Shown here in pieces: positions 8,855 through 15,923 of a stretch of DNA of 37,812 bases. Source of the DNA: an uncultured Synergistales bacterium (lineage in GTDB: Bacteria > Synergistota > Synergistia > Synergistales > Aminobacteriaceae); the NCBI GenBank assembly GCA_905233725.1, contig CAJOEM010000014.1, forward strand, positions 3,479-41,290. The letters are read 5' to 3'. Position numbers and translations under genes: made by a program. Numbering within the stretch: position 1 is the first letter of the stretch; each line of letters starts with the position of its first letter. Under the pieces are notes generated by a model, which saw only the letters and a list, made by a program, of their open reading frames with translations, was not told where the DNA came from and made no database searches.

Positions 8855-9703
8855 ATGAACCAGGCTAGCAAAAATTTTTTCAAGACGCAACTGAAAGACT
8901 ACGTTTCTACGATACCAGACAGGATAACTTCAGGTGGAGAATGGGATATAAGAGGATTCGTTGACATTCACAAAAATATTTACTCCATGCCATCGGACAC
9001 AAAAGTTATTTCGAAAGTTCTTGAGCTTCATTTGTTTCCGCTTCTCAGGGATTTTGCCGAAAAAATTGGTTATGATATTGAAGTTGCTTCATACCAAAAT
9101 TGGTACCCGGATTTTACGCTGACTTCAAGACATAATTCTGCTGTTAAGTTTGCACTTGACTTAAAAACTACGTACAGAGACGAAAAGCACGAGGAATTTT
9201 GCAACGGATTCACATTGGGTTCTCACGGTGAATATTTCACGAATAGGACTAGTGCGAAAAATATTCAGTATCCTTACGGGGATTACAGCGGACATTTTTG
9301 CCTAGGTGTCATATATTCGCGTGCCTTAGCAGACGGGTTTACGGAAAAATTCGCAGTATATAACTTCAAGGAACTCGAACAGATCCCAGCTGTCATAAAA
9401 GAATTTACGTTTTTCGCTGAGGAAAAATGGAAGATAGCCAGCGACAAGAGTGGTAGTGGAAACACCGCAAATATAGGCAGCATAAAATATATTGACGATC
9501 TCATTTCTGGTAACGGAGTATTCTCCAAAGCCGGAGAAAGTTTGTTCGATGATTATTGGATTAACTTCGGGAAAATTTTGATCCAGACTGAGAATGGGGG
9601 CTACAAAAAAATATCAAATCTTTCTGAATATCTGAATTACAGAGGTTTAGATAAGTCTCTGAACACTCCTGAAAAATCCAGAAAGTCTAGTGCGAGAGTA
9701 TGA
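8855..9703 (+). CDS. EcoRV-like type II restriction endonuclease, predicted specificity GATATC
   Basis: The protein (282 residues) aligns by eye with R.EcoRV along most of its length. Shared blocks are PSDTKVISKVLEL (EcoRV GSDTKVLSTIFEL), NWYPDFTL, LDLKTTY, FTLG, AKNIQYPYGDY, EKWKIASDKSGSGNTANIGS and DYWINF. The PD-(D/E)xK catalytic residues are Asp86, Asp102 and Lys104 (EcoRV D74, D90, K92), and Glu57 matches E45. The recognition loop GSGNT at 200-204 is identical to the EcoRV loop that reads the GAT half-site, which is why GATATC is predicted. The N-terminus is about 10 residues longer than EcoRV and the C-terminus diverges. No Shine-Dalgarno is visible before the ATG, so the start is uncertain. 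The gene is markedly AT-richer than its neighbours (about 35% versus 45% G+C in sampled lines), consistent with horizontal transfer. It overlaps the methylase gene by 4 bases (ATGA). Confidence 0.93.
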   Translation: MNQASKNFFKTQLKDYVSTIPDRITSGGEWDIRGFVDIHKNIYSMPSDTKVISKVLELHLFPLLRDFAEKIGYDIEVASYQNWYPDFTLTSRHNSAVKFALDLKTTYRDEKHEEFCNGFTLGSHGEYFTNRTSAKNIQYPYGDYSGHFCLGVIYSRALADGFTEKFAVYNFKELEQIPAVIKEFTFFAEEKWKIASDKSGSGNTANIGSIKYIDDLISGNGVFSKAGESLFDDYWINFGKILIQTENGGYKKISNLSEYLNYRGLDKSLNTPEKSRKSSARV

Positions 9704-10611
9704 ACGAAAAAATCTTTGTTCCACCGCTGAAAATTCAGGGCATAAAAACCAAGATAGTTCCGCTCATCAAGAAGTATATTGCCATTAACGACGAAACGTT
9801 ATGGATTGAGCCTTTCATGGGATCAGGTGTAGTTGGTTTTAACGTGAAGCCGCGCAGAGCAATTTTTGCTGACATAAATCCGTTTATAATCGATTTCTAT
9901 AGCAAAATTCAATCAAAGGAAATAAATTCCAGAATAATTTTTCACTTCTTAAACGAACACGGTAAAATTCTCGCTGAAAAAGGTGAAGAATATTATTACT
10001 CAGTTCGTGAACGCTTCAATCTTGAGCATAATCCACTTGATTTTTTATTTCTGAATCGTTCCTGCTTTAACGGCATGGTTCGATTTAACAAAAGTTACGA
10101 GTTCAACGTGCCTTATGGACATAAACCTGAGAGATTTTCGAAAGCCTATGTAACCAAGATTATCAATCAAGTTAAGTATGTTGAGCAGTGTCTTTCAGAA
10201 TGCGAATGGACTTTTGTGAAGCTGCCTTTTGAAATTACTATCAAAAAATTTTCGACAAGTAACAGTTTCATATACTGCGATCCTCCGTATATTGGCAGAC
10301 ACGTCGATTATTACGATTCTTGGGATAAAAAATCTGAAATTGCGCTTCGTGACATACTTCTGGAGTCTGGCTCAAGATTTATGCTCTCAACTTGGGAACA
10401 TAGTAAATATCGCGAGAATGAATGTGTAAGTTCAATTTGGGGATTTTGCAACAAGATTACGACAGAACATTTTTATTTCGTAGGAGGGAAAGAAGATAAT
10501 AGAAATCCAATTACTGAAGCACTGCTCATAAATTACGAGCCACATTTAGGAACGAATGATGTCATATATTTGACACTTAAAAACGAAAATAGGCAACTTA
10601 GATTGTTTTAA
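9700..10611 (+). CDS. EcoRV-type DNA adenine methyltransferase (D12 class, partner of the endonuclease)
   Basis: This 303-residue N6-adenine methyltransferase should modify the endonuclease's target site and so protect the host. Motif I for S-adenosylmethionine is WIEPFMGSGVVGFN (residues 35-48) and the catalytic motif IV is DPPY (194-197), the Dam/D12 arrangement. Blocks close to M.EcoRV are FVPPLKIQGIKTK, PLDFLFLNRSCFNGM, YCDPPYIGRHVDYY and STWEHSKYRENE. Its ATG overlaps the endonuclease stop, so it is probably translationally coupled and made from the same transcript. Sampled base composition is about 30-35% G+C, like the endonuclease and unlike the flanking genes. Confidence 0.95.
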   Translation: MNEKIFVPPLKIQGIKTKIVPLIKKYIAINDETLWIEPFMGSGVVGFNVKPRRAIFADINPFIIDFYSKIQSKEINSRIIFHFLNEHGKILAEKGEEYYYSVRERFNLEHNPLDFLFLNRSCFNGMVRFNKSYEFNVPYGHKPERFSKAYVTKIINQVKYVEQCLSECEWTFVKLPFEITIKKFSTSNSFIYCDPPYIGRHVDYYDSWDKKSEIALRDILLESGSRFMLSTWEHSKYRENECVSSIWGFCNKITTEHFYFVGGKEDNRNPITEALLINYEPHLGTNDVIYLTLKNENRQLRLF

Positions 10612-10623
10612 TTGTTTTAACAG

Positions 10624-10653
10624 TTGCATTTATTGGAAAGTTTACGATAAAAT
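10624..10653 (+). promoter_or_regulatory. Candidate promoter of the fumarate reductase gene
   Basis: TTGCAT (10624-10629) and TAAAAT (10648-10653) are separated by 18 bases in the 81-base gap after the methylase. AGGAGG follows 7 bases before the ATG at 10693. No hairpin separates the methylase from this gene, so read-through is also possible. Confidence 0.4.
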
Positions 10654-10692
10654 CTTTGCATATCATTTTCACATTTCTTAGGAGGGATAATT

Positions 10693-12567
10693 ATGAAACA
10701 GAAAATATTTTTTGCGGTCGCTGCGTTAATAATTGCGGCAATAATCATCGGCACTCCCAAAGAGAATATCGTCACGGGTACTGGAACTGGTGACGGATTC
10801 GGCGGTGCTGGTGCAATAACTGTTACGGTGAATCTCAAAGACGGCGTTATCTCGAAAGTTACGGCAACTGGTGATAAAGAAACTGAGGGAATCGGCTCGA
10901 AAGCTATTGAGTCAATGCCTGCTGAGATGGTTCGCACGAATAGCATTAACGTTGACGGTGTGAGCGGCGCGACGTTCAGCTCGAACGGAATTTTGCAAGC
11001 TGCTGAGGCTGCGCTGGTTGCTGCTGGAGTAAGTCCGGAGAAATACAAGAAAGCTCCGGTCGTCGAGGAAGTCGTTGCGGATCTCGAACTTGATACGGAC
11101 GTTGCGATAATCGGCGGCGGTGGTGCTGGAATGGTTGCTGCGATTGTTGCGGCGGATTCTGGCAAGAAAGTTGTCTTGGTCGAGAAACAAGCTATGCTCG
11201 GTGGAAATTCGGTTCGTGCAACAGGCGGAATGAACGCTACACACACGCCTGAACAGGACAAGAATAATTTCGCAGAGAACGCCGGTGTCGAAAAAACTCT
11301 CAAGACTGCTGCGGAAAAATGGCAACATGACGAGTACATAACAAATCTTGCGCGCAAAGTTCAGGAGCAATATGACGCTTGGAAGGCGAATCAATCCGGA
11401 TATTTTGACTCTGTTGAGTTAATGCAGCTTGACACGTTAATCGGCGGTCACGGCAAGAATAATCCAGAACTCGTTAGAACTTTCACGGAAAATGCTGCGG
11501 ACGCGATCAAATGGCTCAAGACTATTAATATCGACCTGCAATCAGTCGGGGCATTCGGCGGCGCGTCGGTAAACCGCATTCACAGACCGTTGGACGAGAA
11601 TAAAAAAGTTGTCTCGGTTGGCGCGTACATGATCCCAAGACTTGAGGCTGCGTGCAAAGCTCGTGAGAAAAATATCGTGATCTTGACGGAGACTGCTGCA
11701 AAATCGCTCTTGATGGACAAATCCGGAGCTGCTGTCGGTGTCGAGGCTGTCGGAAAATCTGGCAACAAAATCACGATTAAGTCCAAGTCCGTAATAATTG
11801 CCTCTGGAGGCTTCGGCGCTAATCTCAAACTCGTAGCGATTTATAAGCCGGAACTCGAAGGCTTCATGACGACAAATGCACCCGGAATTAACGGCGAGGG
11901 AATTTTCATGGCTCAGGAACTCGGCGCTGCTGTTGTTGACATGAAAGAGATACAGATTCACCCGACTGTTCAAGCTGACACGGCTGCATTAATAACAGAA
12001 GGTCTGCGCGGTGACGGAGCTATTCTCGTAAATTCTGAGGGCAAGAGATTCACGGACGAAGTTTCAACACGTGATGCTGTCTCGGCTGCGGAGATTGCTC
12101 AACCCGGATCGTTCTCATGGCTCGTGATTGATCAGGCAATGGCTGATGCGTCAGGCGTAATCAAAGGATATATTTCCAAAGGCTACACGAAGCAGGGAAA
12201 TTCTTACGAGGAACTTGCGAAAGAAATTTCTGTTCCGGCAGACGTGTTCGCTCAAACGATGAAGACTTGGAATGAATACGTTGCGAATAAAAGCGATCCT
12301 GAATTTAATCGCACGAGCTTCAAGAATCCGCTGGACAAATCACCGTTCTATGCGATCAAAGTTACGGCAGGAATTCATCACACGATGGGCGGCTTGAGAA
12401 TCGATTCACACGCTCACGTTCTGAATGGTAACGGCGAAATTATCCCGGGACTTTTCGCGGCTGGTGAAGTTACAGGAGGAGTTCACGGCGGCAACAGGCT
12501 CGGCGGCAATGCAGTTGCAGATTTCGTGATATTCGGGCGAATCGCTGGTCAAGAAGCGGCAAAATAA
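10693..12567 (+). CDS. Secreted or membrane-anchored FMN-binding fumarate reductase flavoprotein (flavocytochrome c family)
   Basis: The 624-residue protein starts with a hydrophobic export/anchor segment (residues 5-20). An FMN-binding domain follows, with covalent-FMN motif SGATFSS (Thr94), and then an FAD domain with GGGGAG at 141-146. The fumarate reductase active-site residues known from Shewanella Fcc3 are all present: His423 (H365, in QIHPT), Glu436 and Arg439 (E378/R381, in TEGLRGDGA), Arg460 (R402, in VSTRD), His563 (H504, in HHTMGG) and Arg602 (R544, in GGNRLGGN). Urocanate reductases have Tyr at the first His, so fumarate or a similar enoate is the better prediction. There is no haem domain (no CxxCH), so electrons probably enter through the FMN domain. 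The natural donor is unknown; the upstream Rnf operon is suggestive only. Confidence 0.9.
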   Translation: MKQKIFFAVAALIIAAIIIGTPKENIVTGTGTGDGFGGAGAITVTVNLKDGVISKVTATGDKETEGIGSKAIESMPAEMVRTNSINVDGVSGATFSSNGILQAAEAALVAAGVSPEKYKKAPVVEEVVADLELDTDVAIIGGGGAGMVAAIVAADSGKKVVLVEKQAMLGGNSVRATGGMNATHTPEQDKNNFAENAGVEKTLKTAAEKWQHDEYITNLARKVQEQYDAWKANQSGYFDSVELMQLDTLIGGHGKNNPELVRTFTENAADAIKWLKTINIDLQSVGAFGGASVNRIHRPLDENKKVVSVGAYMIPRLEAACKAREKNIVILTETAAKSLLMDKSGAAVGVEAVGKSGNKITIKSKSVIIASGGFGANLKLVAIYKPELEGFMTTNAPGINGEGIFMAQELGAAVVDMKEIQIHPTVQADTAALITEGLRGDGAILVNSEGKRFTDEVSTRDAVSAAEIAQPGSFSWLVIDQAMADASGVIKGYISKGYTKQGNSYEELAKEISVPADVFAQTMKTWNEYVANKSDPEFNRTSFKNPLDKSPFYAIKVTAGIHHTMGGLRIDSHAHVLNGNGEIIPGLFAAGEVTGGVHGGNRLGGNAVADFVIFGRIAGQEAAK

Positions 12568-12600
12568 TTCTTGCGAGAGAAATTTTGCGAAATAATATTT

Positions 12601-12636
12601 TCCCCTACTCGTGAATTTTCGGGCAGGGGATTTTTT
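12601..12636 (+). terminator. Terminator after the fumarate reductase gene
   Basis: TCCCCT (12601-12606) pairs with AGGGGA (12625-12630), followed by six T. The last T abuts the stop codon of the convergent ACT gene, so the hairpin may also help end that transcript, although the T-run on the minus strand is poor. Confidence 0.7.
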
Positions 12637-13082
12637 CATGCGTTTCTCAGAGCGTCGAGAGCTTTCTGAGAATCTGTCGCGCTGATTATGCAGTTGATTG
12701 ATTCGAAGCTTGAATTTATGATCTCAAGATTTATTCCGGCGTTTGCCAGTGCGTTGAAAGTTTTCGCGAGAATTTTCGCAGCCTCGGACGTGTTAGCGAG
12801 CGCAATATTTATCGCAGCGACTTCCGTTGCAAATGACACACCCTGAGCCCCGACTGATTCCGAAATTTTCCGGCACGAAGACATTAATTCATCGAGTTGA
12901 GATTTGTTCGCCAGGAATGCCAAATCAGAACGTCCGCCGCGCATTGTGTTCTGAGTGATCATGAGAATCTCGATTGAATGCTCGGATAAGCCGTTGAAAA
13001 TCTCAGCCGCAATTCCCGGAACGTTCGGAACTCCCAAGAATACAACGTGTACGCAATCCTGATTGAATTTGATATTTTGCAT
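12636..13082 (-). CDS. Free-standing double ACT-domain protein, like an aspartate kinase regulatory region
   Basis: This 148-residue cytoplasmic protein resembles the C-terminal regulatory half of aspartate kinase without the kinase domain. The first ACT (about residues 10-65) has VFLGVPNVPGIAAEIFNGLS and EILMITQNTMRGGRSDLAF, where LysC typically has GVPDKPGIAA and D-M-I-x-Q-N. The second (about 80-146) contains AKTFNALANAGINLEIIN and IISATDSQKALDALRNA. Such domains bind amino acids, commonly lysine or threonine, but the ligand here cannot be read. GGAG lies about 10 bases before the ATG. It diverges from the GGDEF-like gene across a 101-base gap with a strong dyad. It could be a regulatory partner of a separate kinase or a small-molecule sensor; both are inferences. 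Confidence 0.75.
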   Translation of the reverse strand: MQNIKFNQDCVHVVFLGVPNVPGIAAEIFNGLSEHSIEILMITQNTMRGGRSDLAFLANKSQLDELMSSCRKISESVGAQGVSFATEVAAINIALANTSEAAKILAKTFNALANAGINLEIINSSFESINCIISATDSQKALDALRNA

Positions 13083-13098
13083 GATAATACGCTCCAGT

Positions 13099-13146
13099 CT
13101 TAAAATCTTAAAAATTGTGATATATTAGATTATATCAAGATTTAAG
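13099..13146. promoter_or_regulatory. Long imperfect inverted repeat between divergent genes (candidate operator)
   Basis: CTTAAAATCTT (13099-13109) mirrors AAGATTTAAG (13137-13146), and nested inside TGATATA (13118-13124) mirrors TATATCA (13131-13137). The nested arrangement is centred near 13125-13128. It occupies most of the 101-base gap where both promoters must lie, so it could be a shared operator or an AT-rich cruciform. Confidence 0.45.
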
Positions 13147-13183
13147 AATTGTTAAGAATTGAGAAAGGAATTTTATCACTAAT

Positions 13184-14458
13184 ATGAATACTGCAAGTGC
13201 GATTATGCGAGCATTTGATGAATTTGGATTATCATTCCAGAACACGTCGTACGCATTTTTTGCTATAGAAGCTTATCTGGTCTGCCTGGCGATTCTGATG
13301 ATATTACTCAGCAAGCAGCAAGCTATGTCAGGAAAAAGTGAGACTCAGGTCATTTACGTACGTTCGCTGTTCGTGCAGATATTATACGTCGTGAGCGCAT
13401 TTTTGAGAGTTCTCGTTGATATTGAGATAATCCAGAAAACTCATACGTCACAGTACTTGATCGCAGCTGTAAAATTCGGCTCATACTCGTGCTTCTGCTG
13501 GCTGTTATTTGTTCACGCAACTTACAGTCAGGATTCGGACTTCATGGAACGTTTTAACTTAAGAATAATTTCCATGCTGCCGCTCCTGGTGAACGTGCTA
13601 TTGTTAATATCAAACCCGTTGACAAATGCTTTTGCTTATTTCGAAGGCAACGAACTCATTGGTGGCTCAGCGTATTCGTTTATGGTCTCAATGAATACGT
13701 CATATCCGGCTGCTGCGATGATTTTTCTGGTCATGCGTCAACTTAACGCCGGCGAGTTCGAAAACAGAAAGATCTCGCTCATGTCACTGTATCCGGCTCT
13801 GTTCCTGATAATTGCTCCGTTGCAGACAGCGAACTGGAAAATTCCTACGCTGTGTTACGCAATGACGATCACGGACATATTTATTTATATCAGTTATGCG
13901 GACAGTCTCGTTTCGGTAGATCCACTCACGAAAATCGCGAATCGAAACGGACTGACAAGATATTTATCCGAACGCTTGCGTCTTGGAATCGAACAACCAG
14001 GCGAACTCGAAAAACTTTCACAGCTGCATTTATTAGCAGTTGACATCGAGAATTTAGGGACGATTAACAGCAATTACGGGCGCAATGAAGGCGATCATGC
14101 TCTGATTGTAGTAGCCAATGCCCTGCAGAAATTCCGCGATCAGGAACACAAATGTTATATATCAAGATATTACGGCGACGAATTCATGATCGCAGCGTAC
14201 ATAAAAGATCAGGACGAACTCGAATTATTTATCGAACACGTGAAAAATTACGTGAATAACATGGTCGTTACGTCAAATCTTAAATACAAAATACGCGTTA
14301 CAATCGGCTGTGCGAAATTCGAGACGTTCAGCAAGACAGAGACGCTATCAGGCTTAATCGAAGAATCAGAACGTTCACTCAACGAGAACAAAGAGCAAAA
14401 GAAATTCCAGAGCGTTTGGCAATCAGAGAGTGCAGAAATTTCCGAAGAAGTTGCGTGA
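13184..14458 (+). CDS. Membrane protein with degenerate GGDEF domain
   Basis: The 424-residue protein has an N-terminal membrane region (about residues 22-240, six to seven hydrophobic segments) and a C-terminal GGDEF-type domain opened by DPLTKIANRNGL (246-257). Active diguanylate cyclases have GGDEF or GGEEF; here the loop is YGDEF (330-334, context RYYGDEF), and the inhibitory-site RxxD is replaced by QEHK. The first metal-site region reads VDIENLGTINSNYGRNEGDHAL, with the usual FK lost. Synthesis of c-di-GMP is therefore doubtful. It may bind GTP or c-di-GMP, or act through protein contacts. The membrane half would sense an extracellular or membrane signal. The ATG follows AAAGGAA. Confidence 0.85.
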   Translation: MNTASAIMRAFDEFGLSFQNTSYAFFAIEAYLVCLAILMILLSKQQAMSGKSETQVIYVRSLFVQILYVVSAFLRVLVDIEIIQKTHTSQYLIAAVKFGSYSCFCWLLFVHATYSQDSDFMERFNLRIISMLPLLVNVLLLISNPLTNAFAYFEGNELIGGSAYSFMVSMNTSYPAAAMIFLVMRQLNAGEFENRKISLMSLYPALFLIIAPLQTANWKIPTLCYAMTITDIFIYISYADSLVSVDPLTKIANRNGLTRYLSERLRLGIEQPGELEKLSQLHLLAVDIENLGTINSNYGRNEGDHALIVVANALQKFRDQEHKCYISRYYGDEFMIAAYIKDQDELELFIEHVKNYVNNMVVTSNLKYKIRVTIGCAKFETFSKTETLSGLIEESERSLNENKEQKKFQSVWQSESAEISEEVA

Positions 14459-14498
14459 TTTGCTAGGCATCCCTCACGCGAAAATTTTGTAAACGCGA

Positions 14499-14543
14499 AA
14501 AACGTCTCTTGAAGCCCGAATTTCGAGTTCCAAAAGACGTTTT
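14499..14543. terminator. Bidirectional terminator between convergent genes
   Basis: AAAACGTCT (14499-14507) pairs with AGACGTTTT (14535-14543). On the minus strand the stem runs into TTTTTCGCGTTT. It lies between the plus-strand GGDEF-like gene and the minus-strand flavodoxin gene. Confidence 0.65.
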
Positions 14544-14572
14544 CACAAATTGCAAGTTGCAGCTATAACGGA

Positions 14573-15217
14573 TTATTTCGCTCTCTCGACTAGACGCTTG
14601 CCAAGATCATATGCCTTATCGAGTTCAATCGGGAATTGTTCGTCGCGTCGTTTGGCTTTGTGATCAGGATCAAACATCTTAGCCTCGTATCGTGAATAAT
14701 CGCTGAATTGATACGTGTCGTAAACATTCAGGACTTCGCAATTACCCAGCAATCTCTCCAAAGCTGTCGCATTCGCCCCGAGTAAAACCGGATAGTTAAA
14801 TTTCTCCGCAATATCTTCAGGCGCATTCATCGTGAAAATCAACGCAGACTGAATTTTCCTGTCAAGATTCGTGTTACCGGAATAGTCCATCAACGGGAAG
14901 CCGAATCTCTCGAGAAACGCACGCATATACGCCGTCGGATAGCTAAAATAAACCGGACTGCCAATCACAAGCACGTCAGAATTTCTCGCCTTCTCAAGAA
15001 TCGGTGTCAATGGGTCTTTGAACGCGCATAGACCATCTTGTTTTCGAGCCTTGAGTTTACACGCAAAACAACTCACGCAGCCTTTGAACGCAATATCATA
15101 TAAATTCACGAGTTCACACTCAGCTCCGGAATCTTTCGCGCCCTGCATCGCACGTTCCAGCAATTTCTGAGTGTTCCAGTTTTTTCTCGGTGAGCAATTT
15201 ACGAACAACGCTTTCAC
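14573..15217 (-). CDS. Flavodoxin-fold NAD(P)H-dependent oxidoreductase, iron-sulfur flavoprotein-like
   Basis: The 214-residue protein belongs to the NADPH-dependent FMN reductase / multimeric flavodoxin superfamily. It has the phosphate-binding opening VNCSPRKNWNTQKLL and the conserved SDVLVIGSPVYFSYPTAYMRAFLERF. Four cysteines in C47-x2-C50-x2-C53-x10-C64 resemble the compact cluster motif of Methanosarcina Isf, with a longer last spacing, so a [4Fe-4S] cluster beside FMN is possible. The start is GTG at 15217, preceded by GAGGGGG. It lies 33 bases after the flavin reductase gene on the same strand and is probably co-transcribed; the pair may move electrons between NAD(P)H and flavin or small acceptors. 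Confidence 0.85.
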   Translation of the reverse strand: MKALFVNCSPRKNWNTQKLLERAMQGAKDSGAECELVNLYDIAFKGCVSCFACKLKARKQDGLCAFKDPLTPILEKARNSDVLVIGSPVYFSYPTAYMRAFLERFGFPLMDYSGNTNLDRKIQSALIFTMNAPEDIAEKFNYPVLLGANATALERLLGNCEVLNVYDTYQFSDYSRYEAKMFDPDHKAKRRDEQFPIELDKAYDLGKRLVERAK

Positions 15218-15250
15218 AAAATTTTCCCCCTCAAATTTAGCTACTTATCG

Positions 15251-15823
15251 CTATTTTTTCATGAACGGCGCACCAATTCGCCACGCATCTCCAACTTTTT
15301 CGCCGACGTTGTAATACGCGTTTCTGAACTGGTCGAACATAACCGGATTGATTTTCTTCACGTCAACTTTGCCGCTCTCATCCAGGAATTTCTCGTCAAC
15401 AGTCACGTTCACAATCGTCCCGACAACGCGCTGTTCCCCGAAACAATCATGAATTTCTGCCAACTCACACTCAAGCGTAACCGGAAATTCCTCGATTACA
15501 GGCGCATCAACTCGTCCGGATTTCACAGCATGAAGTCCCGTTCTCTCGAATTTGTCGCTCATAACGTTGCCGCTAGCTGTTCCGAGAAAATCCGCTTCAG
15601 CCAGGTGTGCCTCGTCAGCCAGACTTACTGTGAAAGCTTTTTTAGCCCGAATATTTTTCAACGTCTTGCGTTCGGCTGCGAGATTCAAAGCGATCTTGTC
15701 CATTCCACAAATTCCGCCCCAAGCTACATTCATGACATCAACTTTGCCATCCTCACCGTATGTCGCGACCATCAATACCGGCATTGGAAAAACTCCGGGC
15801 AAACTTCCCAAATCTTTACGCAT
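15251..15823 (-). CDS. Flavin reductase-like FMN-binding split-barrel protein (flavoredoxin type)
   Basis: The 190-residue protein matches the flavin reductase / flavoredoxin split-barrel family: FPMPVLMVATYGEDGKVDVMNVAWGG near the N-terminus, then NIRAKKAFTVSLAD and DKFERTGL. Such proteins bind FMN and accept electrons from NAD(P)H enzymes or ferredoxin-like partners. The ATG at 15823 has AGGAAG upstream. It is the first gene of a two-gene unit with the flavodoxin-like protein. A TATAAT on the minus strand (15885-15890) could be its -10 element. Confidence 0.9.
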   Translation of the reverse strand: MRKDLGSLPGVFPMPVLMVATYGEDGKVDVMNVAWGGICGMDKIALNLAAERKTLKNIRAKKAFTVSLADEAHLAEADFLGTASGNVMSDKFERTGLHAVKSGRVDAPVIEEFPVTLECELAEIHDCFGEQRVVGTIVNVTVDEKFLDESGKVDVKKINPVMFDQFRNAYYNVGEKVGDAWRIGAPFMKK

Positions 15824-15845
15824 TCAAAAAAACTTCCTTTCTAAA

Positions 15846-15875
15846 TTTCATGATTCATGCTTTCATGATTCATGC
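15846..15875. repeat. Perfect tandem duplication of a 15-base unit
   Basis: The unit TTTCATGATTCATGC occurs twice in a row (15846-15860 and 15861-15875), in the leader of the flavin reductase gene. It lies between the start codon and the likely -10 at 15885-15890, so the duplication lengthens the 5' untranslated region by 15 bases. Confidence 0.9.
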
Positions 15876-15923
15876 TCTGATTCGATTATATAATTTTGCG
15901 TAACGTGAGAATTACGTATTTAT

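Noticed and set aside
8855-10611. Part of a larger defence island or phage
   Set aside because: Flanking genes are housekeeping metabolism; no integrase, phage or further defence gene is adjacent.
10617-11357. 246-codon minus-strand frame opposite the fumarate reductase gene
   Set aside because: The Ala/Ser/Thr/Pro-rich translation mirrors Gly/Val/Ala codons of the real gene, and it has no ribosome site.
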